Below are positions 33,401 to 43,519 of a stretch of 64,000 nucleotides of DNA, piece by piece (the first letter of the stretch is position 1; each line of letters starts with the position of its first letter). The DNA comes from Serendipita indica DSM 11827 (Eukaryota > Basidiomycota > Agaricomycetes > Sebacinales > Serendipitaceae). The notes beneath the pieces were generated by a model that worked only from the letters and a program-made list of their open reading frames with translations, did no database searches and was not told the DNA's origin. The translations under genes were made by a program, and so were the position numbers. The stretch lies in contig CAJVGD010000042.1 in the NCBI GenBank assembly GCA_910890315.1, positions 2,046,001 through 2,110,000 on the forward strand. Direction: 5' to 3'.

Positions 33401-33796
33401 ATGCAAGCCCTACGGACGCAGATCACCGACCTCTCCAAGCAAACTGGTGTGATAGAAGTATGGGAGTTTGATGACGGAGAATATGCGCGGCAGTTACAAA
33501 AGCTGAGTGACTATGAGCTCTACGAGCGCCATCGTCACAAGGTTATGTGGACAATCTCCAGCTGGGCTGGTGTCAGCTTTGGTCTGAGTTTTGCTGTTGC
33601 CACAGATGGGTTGGGAATTGTCGTCCCGGCGTATAGTGCTCGTCAACTCTTCGTCCAGACACGAAAAGGCTTGCTCATCCAGGAAGAGATGCGCGAGAGG
33701 AATCTCAAATTTCACGAATGTGCTACTTTCACCGGGTTTAGTTCTATTGTTGGACAGGCCTTTGGAAAGTTGAGACAAGGAGATGTTGGTGGTTAG
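33401..33796 (+). CDS. unknown protein, second member of the head-to-head pair
   Basis: About 131 aa from ATG at 33401 (MQALRTQITDLSKQTGVIEV) to TAG at 33794-33796. It shares with the opposite gene FDDGEYARQLQ, HRHKVMWTISSWAGVSFGLS, a hydrophobic middle and LFVQTRKGLLIQEEMRER. It lacks the first 30 residues or so of the paralog, so an upstream exon is possible. The conserved Trp/Lys and the basic-acidic end (RKGLLIxEExRER) suggest constraint across both copies. No known family or function is recognised. Possible donor GTGGTTAG near the end could extend it. Confidence 0.6.
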   Translation: MQALRTQITDLSKQTGVIEVWEFDDGEYARQLQKLSDYELYERHRHKVMWTISSWAGVSFGLSFAVATDGLGIVVPAYSARQLFVQTRKGLLIQEEMRERNLKFHECATFTGFSSIVGQAFGKLRQGDVGG

Positions 33797-34546
33797 TAAT
33801 ATTCGAAAGTATATGAAAGTAATGTAGACTGACTGTCATAGGCAAGCGATAAAAGCCATCCAACGGAGTGGTAGACGGAGTCAAGTTGGAGAGGGGCAAG
33901 TTGCACACTCTTTTAGACTCCGCGGCGATGGCCAGGAGTTCATCTCTCCCCGCGACGATACCAGGAGTTCATGTCCTCCACGACTACAATCAAAGAGTTG
34001 TATAAATCATATTCGAAGACTTGTGTACTCTACTCCTCGTCTGGTTTCGACCCCATTGTTCTGGCAAGAAACATCCTAAGATCGAAATCGCGCCGGGGTT
34101 GACCGGAAATGCGTCCAAGAATGGAATTAACCGGTGTGTAAGCAGTGCTAGCGGGCAATTTGGATGGTCGAAACTGAACATTGGTCCCCAAAGGTGACAT
34201 GCTTTGGACCAGGACGCCAATGCAAACGTCTCTTTAAAGAACTAGATCATGGGCATAGCTATCCAGGAGCCGCAGAGGGCGATGCATCACCCACACGCCC
34301 AAGCCATCGAAACACGAGGCCCGTCCATGCCCTCTGTGCGCGCATCCAGGCCTCTCTCAACAACATTCCACGGCCACTCGCTGCTTGCTCGTCACACTGC
34401 CCAACCTCCGTGGAGTTTCGCTACGGCCCACGGGTTTACCCCCCCTCTCCCGCGCAGGATATAAAAGGTCGCGCCGCAAAGTCGTCCTCGACCCGCCATT
34501 CGACTCGTTTACAAACGGTCAAAACATCATTTCTTCTGAAGCAATC
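33797..34546. other. intergenic with TATA box near its right end
   Basis: About 750 bp. The right part is a CT-rich promoter with TATAAAAG at 34460-34467. Nothing else is recognised. Confidence 0.45.
34460..34467 (+). promoter_or_regulatory. TATA box of the gene starting at 34547
   Basis: TATAAAAG, 80 bp before the ATG, within CT-rich DNA. Spacing fits a fungal TATA promoter with a short leader. Confidence 0.55.
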
Positions 34547-37536
34547 ATGTTTCTCCTTCGTCGTCGTGTCGCTCCCACCACGCCCCAGGCGGGCAACGGT
34601 GTCAGTAACGACGCTGCTCCGGCAGCCGTTTCTTCTTCCAGTAAATCGGCATCCCGACAAAAAGTCGTCAGACGCCTCTCAGAAAGCGAAAAGGCCCGCG
34701 TATCTATTTATCTTCGCGTTCTCAATGCCGTCTCTGCGGCTTTGTACACGACAACGTGTATCGCAAAGGACCAGGCTTCTCGTGCGGTCGAAACCGTTCG
34801 GGATAAGAACACGAGCGAAATGCTCTATTTGGTACGATCGTTGACGATCGGCTCCGAGCGGGCTGACGAACAACGCCTAGATCTTCAGCCTTGCTGTAAC
34901 AGCTGTATTCCTTACTATTTCATTGGCCCTGTACGGTATTGTACTTGCGCACCAGTCTCTCGTATGGGTAAGCCTTGTCCTGCTTTGGACCGTGTTCATT
35001 CGCTGATGGTGCCCAGCTCTGCGAGCCCGTTCTCCTCTGTAACGTTTCCTTCTTCTCTCTCCAACCGTATCCACCTCAGACGCCAATTGACGACGTCAAG
35101 CCAAGTCGTGGTCGAGGCGCCTCACAAACAGATTCATCGTTTGCGTCTGCCGCTCGGGATGGACAATCCCTCATCGACCTCTCGTCTCGCTCCTCTGAGG
35201 CTGGTGATACTCCCCCATCACTCGCTCCGCAAGTCTTGTCCCCGACACAGCTTGCCGTTCGCTCGCTTTCTCCCGCCTTTGGCGCGTCCATCAACGCGGA
35301 TCGCAGCGTTGAGATGGAGGAAATTCTCTCCCTCCCTACCAAGGCGCCTTCTCCTCCACCGTTGAGCCTCGGCTCCATCCTCGCCAAGCGCAATGGCCTC
35401 GTAGGTTCTGGCTCGGAACGACCAATCAAACTCAGGGAGATGTCGACAGTCAGCTACCCTGATATCAACACGAGTGCTACCTTTGGAAGCTCGGACGATG
35501 GTGACGACTCGGACTCTAACCAGATGATGGACAAGCGCACCTACCAGAGCGACGACATCGACGAGGTTCCAGCTTTGTACGAAGAGGATGAAGAGGAAGA
35601 TGTCACATTCCCTCTTCCAAGCGTCGAAATTGGTGATGTCCCTTATACGTCATCCCCAGGGCAGGAGAATGTACCCCTTGGTCCGGAGACGATTGACGTT
35701 TTGGACCCGGCATCTCGCCAGGCATCGATGGACGTTGCAGCGACCGCCAGGCGTGTGCAAGAGCCTCAGCTGGTCATGCCCGATCCCGTCAGGATGCCTG
35801 AGCCACAGCCGCATGTCCGCACGTCCTCCGAGTCGTCTACGACGTTTGCATGGGTTCCACCAGCATCTCGTGTCGCCACTATCATCTCATCGGAGCAAGC
35901 ACCAGATTCTGAAGACTCGCCTCGCGACATCTTCTCGCCAACCCCCGCAACGTTCCCTCAGCCTCACGGTGGAATGACATTCCCCTTCCTCCGCGACCAG
36001 CTCCAGAGTCTTGCCAGTGCTCTTCATTCGGAATCTATGGTACAGGCTACTGAAGAACAGAAGAAGGATCATCGTGACGAACCGTTCGTCGAGCCTACTC
36101 CGTACCCGTCACCACCATTCACACCGCCTTCCAGCCGCCCACCGACCATGTACAGCAGTATGGCACTTCAAATGCCCGTGCCCTCTACGAATAACCTCAA
36201 CCTCGCCACCCCAGATCCGTTTGTCATCGAGAAGAGCCAGCTCAGCGCACTCTACGAAGAGGCAAAGACAGACCTAGAGGCGTCGAAGCGGGATGAGACG
36301 GCCGCCGAGAAGGTGCAGGAGGTTGTGGCGCCTGTTGAATCTAGCGTTCCAGAGCCTGTCGTTCCCGTTCCCGTCCCCGTCTCCGAACCGGAACCGACCG
36401 TCGAAGAGGCTATCGCACCCGCGGCTGTGAAGGAGATTGAGGAGATTATCACACCTGGTGTCCTAGAAAGCGGGTCTGCTCCTGTCGAACCCGCCCGAAG
36501 CGTGAGCCCGGTTCTCAGTGTTGGACGTGGTGGAATGCTCGACGGCTCGAGGATTCATGTTGAAGACCTCGCCTCGAAGGAGAAGACGCTCGTTTCATCG
36601 CTAGCTGAAGACACCTCGCTCAACGAGGTCGGAACCTTGGCTGACGTTTCGCGTGATGAGGATGTGTCGTTTGACAAGTCCAACGCCGAAACGATTGAGC
36701 GCATGCGCTCTGGCTGGGCGAGTGGTGCCGACGACGAGAGCACCGGGCCCCAAGGAAACCTCGACGTGAAGAAGAAAAAGAAGAAGAACAGGTCCAAGCG
36801 CCCGGGTGCGAAGAAGGGTGTCTCGTTTGACGAAGTACCGTTTGTGATTGGATCCGACAAGGAGCAGACCAACGACGAGGACGATGTGGACAGCAGCGGA
36901 CCAGGACCATCCTTTACGCAACGAGGTCGCATCGCAGAGCTGATGCTCAACGAGCTTGGATATGCTCCTCAAAATACGCCCTCTCCTTCCGTCTCCCGTG
37001 CCATCCCAGTCCCGAAGACGTTTGAGATTGAGGACGAAGAGGAAGAATCGCCGCCAGCACTCATTCCAAGCAACAATACCTCGACCGCCGTGGTTACAGG
37101 CAGCCCTGTCCCAATGAGGAGGGCTAGTCTGATCTCGGAGATGACCATGTCGCCGCGTTTGACGGCTGACGAGATGTCGGATTCGTCTTCGGTTGTGCTT
37201 GCTCCAGGCGAGTTCTCGGCCAAGCAGGTTGATCATTACGCTCGATGGTTTGCGCGTGCGCATCGTGGCAAGTCGGTGAGTTTCTTTTTTTTTACCTACC
37301 TATTCTATGATCCCACGACTAATGCCGCTTCGTAGTTGCCCACGATACAGATGCTTCGCGATCAGATGAAGGAGTGCTCCGAGGCTGACCTAGCAGCGCG
37401 TCTCAAGCTTGGTTCGCGCTCGGAGGCTACCAAGCTCACGCGTACGCTCACTGGAGACGATAGCGCCAAGGGCTATAGCAGCTCTGGTGGAAGTGTTCCA
37501 CCAGTCCGCCGTGCATCTTACCGTCGCCGTCGTTGA
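34547..37536 (+). CDS. large unknown protein with N-terminal membrane segments and acidic disordered body
   Basis: About 930 aa. ATG at 34547 (MFLLRRRVAPTTPQAGNG). Introns near 34829-34878 and 34967-35017 keep frame. The first 170 residues hold a possible helix with Ser/Lys flank (VSIYLRVLNAVSAALYTTTC), a clear membrane helix (IFSLAVTAVFLTISLALYGI) and a third hydrophobic segment (LCEPVLLCNVSFFSL). The rest is Ser/Pro/Glu-rich and probably disordered, with acidic clusters (YEEDEEED), a PVPVPV stretch, and a Lys-run before KKGVSFDEVPF, a fit to the RVxF docking motif of PP1. The last exon (from about 37336) ends in a short conserved-looking module (YARWFARAHRGK, then MLRDQMKECSEADLAARLKL) and an Arg-rich end. 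No domain is recognised; location in the ER or nuclear envelope is a guess. Confidence 0.7.
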
Positions 37537-37723
37537 ACCAGCGCCGACTAGTCGGTGTTGTTCTGAAAATGATGCTCGTGTGAGCTTGTACATATGTACT
37601 TTATGATATGTGATATCATTCTCCGAATTGTTGTGTGATCAAAAGGACCGTTAGCTTCAAAGCTCATCCGTGGTCGTGGATTTAGCTCAAAGCAGAGGTT
37701 TCTCGGTAATATATCACTGTTTT
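37537..37723. other. short intergenic region
   Basis: 187 bp between genes on the same strand. Contains 3' sequence of the first gene and the MYND gene promoter; no motif stands out. Confidence 0.35.
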
Positions 37724-39199
37724 ATGCTTTCTGGTTCCGCCATCGATACATGGAAGACTGACGCCCTCGAGTGGCGCAAAAATCTACTTCCGATCACAAG
37801 GATGCCAAGACAGACGCAGAAAGCGGAGAGTAGTAAAGACCCAGTCATACCTCTAGAGGGCCTGGATTTCCCTGGCTTCGTGAAGGAGTCGGTTCTTCAC
37901 GATATAAGCACGCTCGCTCAATTGATTCCAGTCCGAGAGGAGACTCTCGCCCACAAATGGTCAACAGATACAAATCAAAAGCTTACCCTGTTGATGTGGT
38001 CCATTGGTCGCTGGATGAGCGAGTTTCCAAAGGATACATCCTAGGCATCCTGCCGGACATCGTTGAATGTCGGGTTATCGAAAAAATATTCAATCTCCTA
38101 CACGTTCCCACAGTCACAGAGAATCACGTTTGCCAATATTCATAATTAAGATACCAATCGCTCACGTCGTCTTTGCAGGCCGCCTATTTCGACACAATTT
38201 ATGCTCCAGCATTCATGACTCACTTGAAGGGGATACAGAAGCTGAGACACACGCATGGAATATTTTCGCAAATAATTGGGGTTGTGCATCACTTATTGTT
38301 AGCTTTTGCTTCCGCTCGCACAATCCTATACTCACCAGCCAAGTAGCTGTTTGCGACCTACGACAAGAATATATGGCCAATTGAGAGGCACTATAGCTCC
38401 TTCAACAAATTTGCAGAACCTTGTCGAGAAACGCGGTAGGGTATTCTCGGTACGGTTCATCTTAATTTCTTCTATTGGCCGAAAAGCACTTGAGGGTCGT
38501 GCACCTTCAATCACTAACCTCATTCTTATTTCGAATGACAACCGTCGACAAGATATGGTCGGAGAAGACTTTGGTGACTTGGGTTGAATCTGGATTCTTC
38601 AAGTACTTCGATTACATCTTAGCAACATTCGGTGCGGACGAGAGTAACATAAGTACGTCGCTTTTCTCAACATTTCTCTGTTACTTATCTTACCGGAGGG
38701 CATATCACTTCTCTTTTGAAGGGGATCACCCGTTCGACGGGCTTGTCCGCATGACGTGTTAGGCGCTCTTTAGGTGGCCACTTCCCTCGCCTGCGTACAT
38801 TTTCCTCGCCCTTGCCCACCTGGATCTTGGATGCTGGCGACTTCCAGGAGGGTGGGGGTGCGAATGTCCCGGACCTTTTGACCATGAGTTCTCGACAGGC
38901 CCCTGAGATGAAATTCTGGATGAACTTCCTCGATCTTCAATTTCTTGTCATGCAAAACAATCGGTGCTCTCGGCGCGGCTGCAGGAAACGGGGCAGCATG
39001 GCCTGCGGTGCCTGCAAAACGAGATATTGCTCCGTTGGCTGCCAGTCGAGGTGATTGCGTGGCCTTTACTTCTAGTCAGACTCACTTATTGCTTCCCAGT
39101 GATTGGCACAAGCATCGCTCCATTTGCCAGGTTGCACCCATCTTGCAAGCTGTGCGCAAATGGCATAGAGAAGTACGCTGTGAACATGATGCTCTTTAA
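37724..39199 (+). CDS. MYND-type zinc finger protein, first of a tandem pair
   Basis: Fragmented by several short introns. ATG at 37724 (MLSGSAIDTWKTDALEWRKN). Recognisable blocks are LEGLDFPGFVKESVLHDIST, LFATYDKNIWPIERHYSSF (38350-38410, after an intron), TWVESGFFKYFDYILATFG, and the C-terminal MYND finger: CSRRGCRKRGSMACGACKTR (38964-39023) YCSVGCQ, then across an intron (about 39051-39097) DWHKHRSIC. This gives the C-C-C-C-C-C-H-C ligands. The gene ends at 39199. The overall layout (helical body, MYND at the end) matches many basidiomycete MYND proteins, which are thought to bind partner proteins; the partner is unknown. The exact splicing of the middle third is not resolved. Confidence 0.7.
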
Positions 39200-39383
39200 A
39201 ATATACGAAAAATGACTCGAAGTACCGACCGACCGATTTCTTGCTACATAATTAGAGCCTCTCCACAGGCAGCTTTATATGTATTCATGAATAAAACCTC
39301 CTTTACATTTAGTAGGACAGCTTGAGCCGAACAAAACAACTCGACGTCGAGCTGAGGTTTTAACCTTCACTTAGACCGGTACC

Positions 39384-41261
39384 ATGTCGAAGAATCAAGA
39401 TCAAGCAGCGATTGGCAAGCTAGAAAGAATACAAGATGAAAATAGGGCTTTACCCTTAAAGATGTCAAAGCAATAACACAGCGGGTTCGCAATCTGCACG
39501 AGCAACGACCGATTCACGGAGGCTCCATACAATTCGAGGTTGCTTTAGGAATAATGTTTGGAATCGCAGCGGCTATTTCAACCTGCACGGAATCTACAGC
39601 ACTCCGGCTAGCAGAGGAATTCCGCAAACATTCACTGCTTGACGCCCTCTTCAATATCATTGACTATTCACATCACGACCCCTCCAAAGTTTGTTCTGAT
39701 GGCCAATACTCCTTTTATTGACATTTAATAGGGCTTTATATTCTATTACGAAGCTCTCTTCGCTATATCCCAGATGTTCAAGGCTTTGAGTCGCCTTTCA
39801 AAAGTCAAAGAAGATCTTGCAACCAAGCTGATAGAAAGATGGCCTAGAACGACTGCGATGATACGTTCACCAATATCTCGAGAGAGCAATATTCCTTGAC
39901 AATTACAGATGTGGTACACTCGGTATTACACGCCTTGGCCAAGTCCACTCTTTCACTGCCGCGCATTGGGAAGTATATGTTTTGATATACTCAACAGTGG
40001 TTCGACCGGGTTTTTGGAGTATGGTGGCTTCCTGTAATAGACCAAAGAAGGCTAACTATCTGTAGAATGATCACACAAGAGGGCAACTTTACAATACCAT
40101 TGCTCATATACTATTGTAAACTTGTGCCAGACCTTGTATCCCGACGACAGTTGGAATTTGCCATCGCGCGTGTTGCCCTGCCAAGACACGATCTCACAAA
40201 GCCAGAACCATATATGCGTCATAAAGCTCTTCGACGTCTCTTTCAATTCATAGAGCTTGAGTTTGGGAAGAAACCTGGACCTGTCGTTGTCAAACTACTC
40301 CTCAGGGGTCTAGGAGAGGACTCAGATGAGCCAAGCGAAAAGGCAGAACTTCTTATTTGCACGGGTATGGTCCTCTCTGTACTGGGTCTCAAATTGGTCT
40401 CTCCACCAGAAGTAGCACAAGCGAGCTTGATTCGCGCGCTCGCCCGGTCCGCTATATTTTGGAAGCGGTACTTTGCGAGCGTAATGGAACAACGGAAAGA
40501 TCCGCAGAAGTCTTCCACTGTGCTGTTGAGCAAGGATGTCGAACCGTTATATCAGCTTTTGTACACGGCCAGTCAGTTGGATCCTGAGTGTGGCGGCCAG
40601 TTAGCCTCGAAGATGATTCGGGGACAACTATTACAGTACCTCGAGTACATAATGGTCGAATGTCAACCAGATGATTCGAAAACGGTACGTAGTCTCTACG
40701 AACGAGCCTTCTTCTGAGGTTGACGCGATAGACGTGATCGATGCCATTCTAAACGAGCTAGGATATGTCCTGGCGAGTACAAGGTCAGGCATACGATATG
40801 CTATGGGAGTGGAGGTACCCAGAACGCGCCTTATGCACGCACTGCTCCAGCCATATCTTTCGGTTCCAGTCATAAAGCAAATCATTCATTCGCCATTCAT
40901 TCTATCAAAAAGGTCTTTTAAAGACTTTCCTTTCGACGTGCTCAACCTCCAGCGCACAGAGGACGTCCAAATCTGGGCGTCACTGCTAGCTATTCAGGAC
41001 GCAACAGTGCACTATCGACGCTGTACGCGACGTGGATGCAAGGAATTGGCAAAGCAGGCATGTGCGAGATGCGCGACGAGGTATTGTTCTCGTGTATGTC
41101 AAGGTTTGCTTGTTCTCTCACTTGTACTCATTATATGCAGGGACTGGAGCGAACACAAGCTCTTGTGCGAGATTCTACCGGCGATACATCACATTAGCAA
41201 GCTATATCGAGGAGAAGAACCCTTCAAGGTGCTGAGCTACAAGCCGGTGCATTTGAAGTAG
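39384..41261 (+). CDS. MYND-type zinc finger protein, second of a tandem pair
   Basis: Paralog of the upstream gene. The 3' part is clear: a long helical exon (40067-40717) with LIYYCKLVPDLVSRRQLEFA, then VDVIDAILNELGYVL-like sequence and RSFKDFPFDVLNLQRTEDVQ, then the finger CTRRGCKELAKQACARC (41022-41072) YCSRVCQ, an intron, and DWSEHKLLCEILP; stop at 41259-41261. The intron at about 39977-40065 joins IGK to MITQEGNFTIPLL in phase. The 5' part is less certain: ATG at 39384 is out of frame with the next coding block (GFTLKDVKAITQRVRNLHEQ at 39446), and another break occurs near 39865-39895 between RTTAMIRSP and SREQYSLTITD. Either the true start is different or the 5' third is damaged. Function beyond protein binding is unknown. 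Confidence 0.68.
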
Positions 41262-42209
41262 AGCTTACGGCTCATTTTCTTGGCTTCTTGGTGATTAATA
41301 CCGTTGGCTTGTTTCTTGATCAAATGATACCCTGTAGACGAATGTACGAATATTTATTGCCGATAATACACACCCTAAAGAGCCATGGGCGTCGTCACCG
41401 TCGACATCATGAGAACCCCATAAACGAGCTAAGCAAGGGTACGGCGGGTCCTAGCGACGGGTGACCAGCGACAAATGAACATGATACTTGATAGATGCGC
41501 ACAGGGTCGAAAGAGCGCGACGCTGTCCTTGAAAAGGCAAAATTGGGGAGGCCTAGTGCTGACGTGTTGGGCGCTGACGCGGACTATAGTTTGTGCTGAT
41601 GCGCAAAGCCGACGGTAGTAGTGATTGCGCCCGAGAGGACTGGAGGGGGCCTGTTCCCTCTACACTTTATGCGATCACAAAAAAGAATAGTTCCTCGAGC
41701 TGTCAGTACCCTTAGAATTTACAATTCACTACGCTTTTGATCCACTGCTGGATCTGTTTAATGACTTTCGTGAGATCTGCTGCCCATCCGCGGCCCTATT
41801 CCCTCAAGCGTGGCTCCCTCTCCGGTACGGTTCCCGATACTTCGTCTCACGCCTGCCCGAGCGTAAATCTCTAAATGTAGGCCAGGATGTGACACCTTCA
41901 GGGTACAGGTTCCTTGTAACAATATGAATATATGGGCCATTTTCGATTGCAGAGCTCTCTGAGCCAAAGTTGAGGTCAGCTAGGGCGACGAACCTTCGAC
42001 CTTTCCACCGCCGCCTTTGCTCGGAACCGGGCACAGACATCTTCGACAACCCCGTTAGCAAACTTTTAGGACCCTCAAAGCTCTCATTTGACCCTGTTGC
42101 TTGCTCTCTGCCATAGACCAACCCCGCGTGTTGGTCGAGCAGCTCCAGGTAGACCCGCCATTTGGATTTATTTGAGCAAAATCTACATCACCAATCACTA
42201 GAACGCGCC
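41262..42209. other. intergenic stretch, no recognisable gene
   Basis: About 950 bp. Short open frames on the minus strand (41758-42121) have no domain and overlap nothing known, so I leave them out. The right side must carry the promoter for the downstream gene. Confidence 0.45.
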
Positions 42210-43163
42210 ATGTTCACCATCAGCGCGGACTCGTCGCCGCAAACGGCGCCGACAACGCCCTCTTCCGTGGAAGACTCGAACAATTCCGACGAATATCTAC
42301 AGCCGGCCTCGACAGACCTCTGGAATAACCCCTATGGTACCCACGGCCAGGTCCTCTCGTCCACTAGCCTGGACAATACCGCAGACTTTGTCAGTGGTCC
42401 GAGCGATTTTGAGATGGCGCTTGGAAACGGACAAGCGGATATGTGCTCTCTGCCACTGCAAGATTTAATACATGACAGTGTCATCTCGTAAGTCTCGATT
42501 TTCTCGCTATTTTCTGCACCCAAGACTGCGGCTTGGCTTCTCTGCTCTGCGCTATTCCGGTCTCGGGTATACATTCAGCACTGCAACGATGTCATTCCTC
42601 TCAGACGGAGAATTTGTGCTAACAAGATTTGTTTAATCCCCTATAGGAACTCTCCAGTAGCCACTGTAAATACGCCAAATATGGTCTCTCTCTCGACTGC
42701 ATGGTTCAACAGACTATCGCCCTCATCGCCCTCTCAAAATCTACTCATGTCTTCTCTGGCTTCACTACCCTCACCACCACCGTCCGCAACGATGGACACG
42801 AGTGCGCTCTTCATGCCACCGCCGACCCAGCAACAGCAGCAGCAGCAACAGCAGCGTCAGCTCCATCAACCATTCTCCCAACAATCTGTATCAGCACAGC
42901 TGGCGTCGGGTCCGATGACGATGGCGCCCGACGCCTTTATGATCAAGCCGCAAAACTCCGCAGGCACCAGACCGCCAATCCAGACGACGACCAATGAACA
43001 CCCAAGCAGTCGAAATTCTTTGAAAATCGAAGGAAATAATATGGGTCTATCGAGGTTAGTGCTTTACTTTCAATCCCCCGAGGCTATCCGGTCCTCCTCG
43101 ATCACATGCACGGGCTTCACGCCACCGAATCTCCATCCTCGCCTTGTTGCACTACACAAATGA
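42210..43163 (+). CDS. Ser/Gln-rich N-terminal region: activation domain of the next gene or a separate gene
   Basis: ATG at 42210 (MFTISADSSPQTAPTTPSSV). An intron (about 42489-42646) joins to NSPVATVNTPNMVSLSTAWF, followed by a polyglutamine run with 10 Gln at about 42828-42858 and Pro/Ser-rich text. This looks like a transcription-activation region. Sequence after about 43055 (a GTTAGT donor) is less clear; read straight through, it stops at 43163. It is either the 5' exons of the SPT23/MGA2-like gene at 43520-47670, joined by a long intron, or a separate small gene. A TATA box at 43417 argues for two transcription starts. Confidence 0.5.
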
Positions 43164-43416
43164 CGCCTCGTTTCTCGGAACGGGTCCGACATTGCTGGTT
43201 GCTGGAAGACACTCTTTGGCATTTTGGACCCAGAGGAACTATCGGTTCTATTGCTATCCGCCAAACACCTCGCACGTTTCGCCTTGGGGGCGGGTTATGT
43301 CCGTTCATTTGATTCCAGCCTGGTCACTCTCTACTCTGGGGGAGAGAATCCTGTGATAAGAGCGAACAGGCGCACCCACCATTACAGACTTATTCCCCAC
43401 ATTCGAGTGTCAGGGG

Positions 43417-43425
43417 TATATATAA
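43417..43425 (+). promoter_or_regulatory. TATA box, possible internal or gene-specific promoter
   Basis: TATATATAA lies 95 bp before the ATG at 43520 and is followed by a CT-rich leader. It supports a transcript starting close to 43450. Confidence 0.5.
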
Positions 43426-43519
43426 TCCCTCTTTTCATTTCCTTGGGACGCTAGTGCCCCTTCTCTTGTCCTCTTGTCTTTTCGCGTTCTGTCCAATTGG
43501 TTTCAACTCTTTGCTGACC

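Noticed and set aside
41758-42121. Minus-strand open frame upstream of the SPT23/MGA2 locus
   Set aside because: No domain, no splice context and overlaps the expected promoter; treated as chance.
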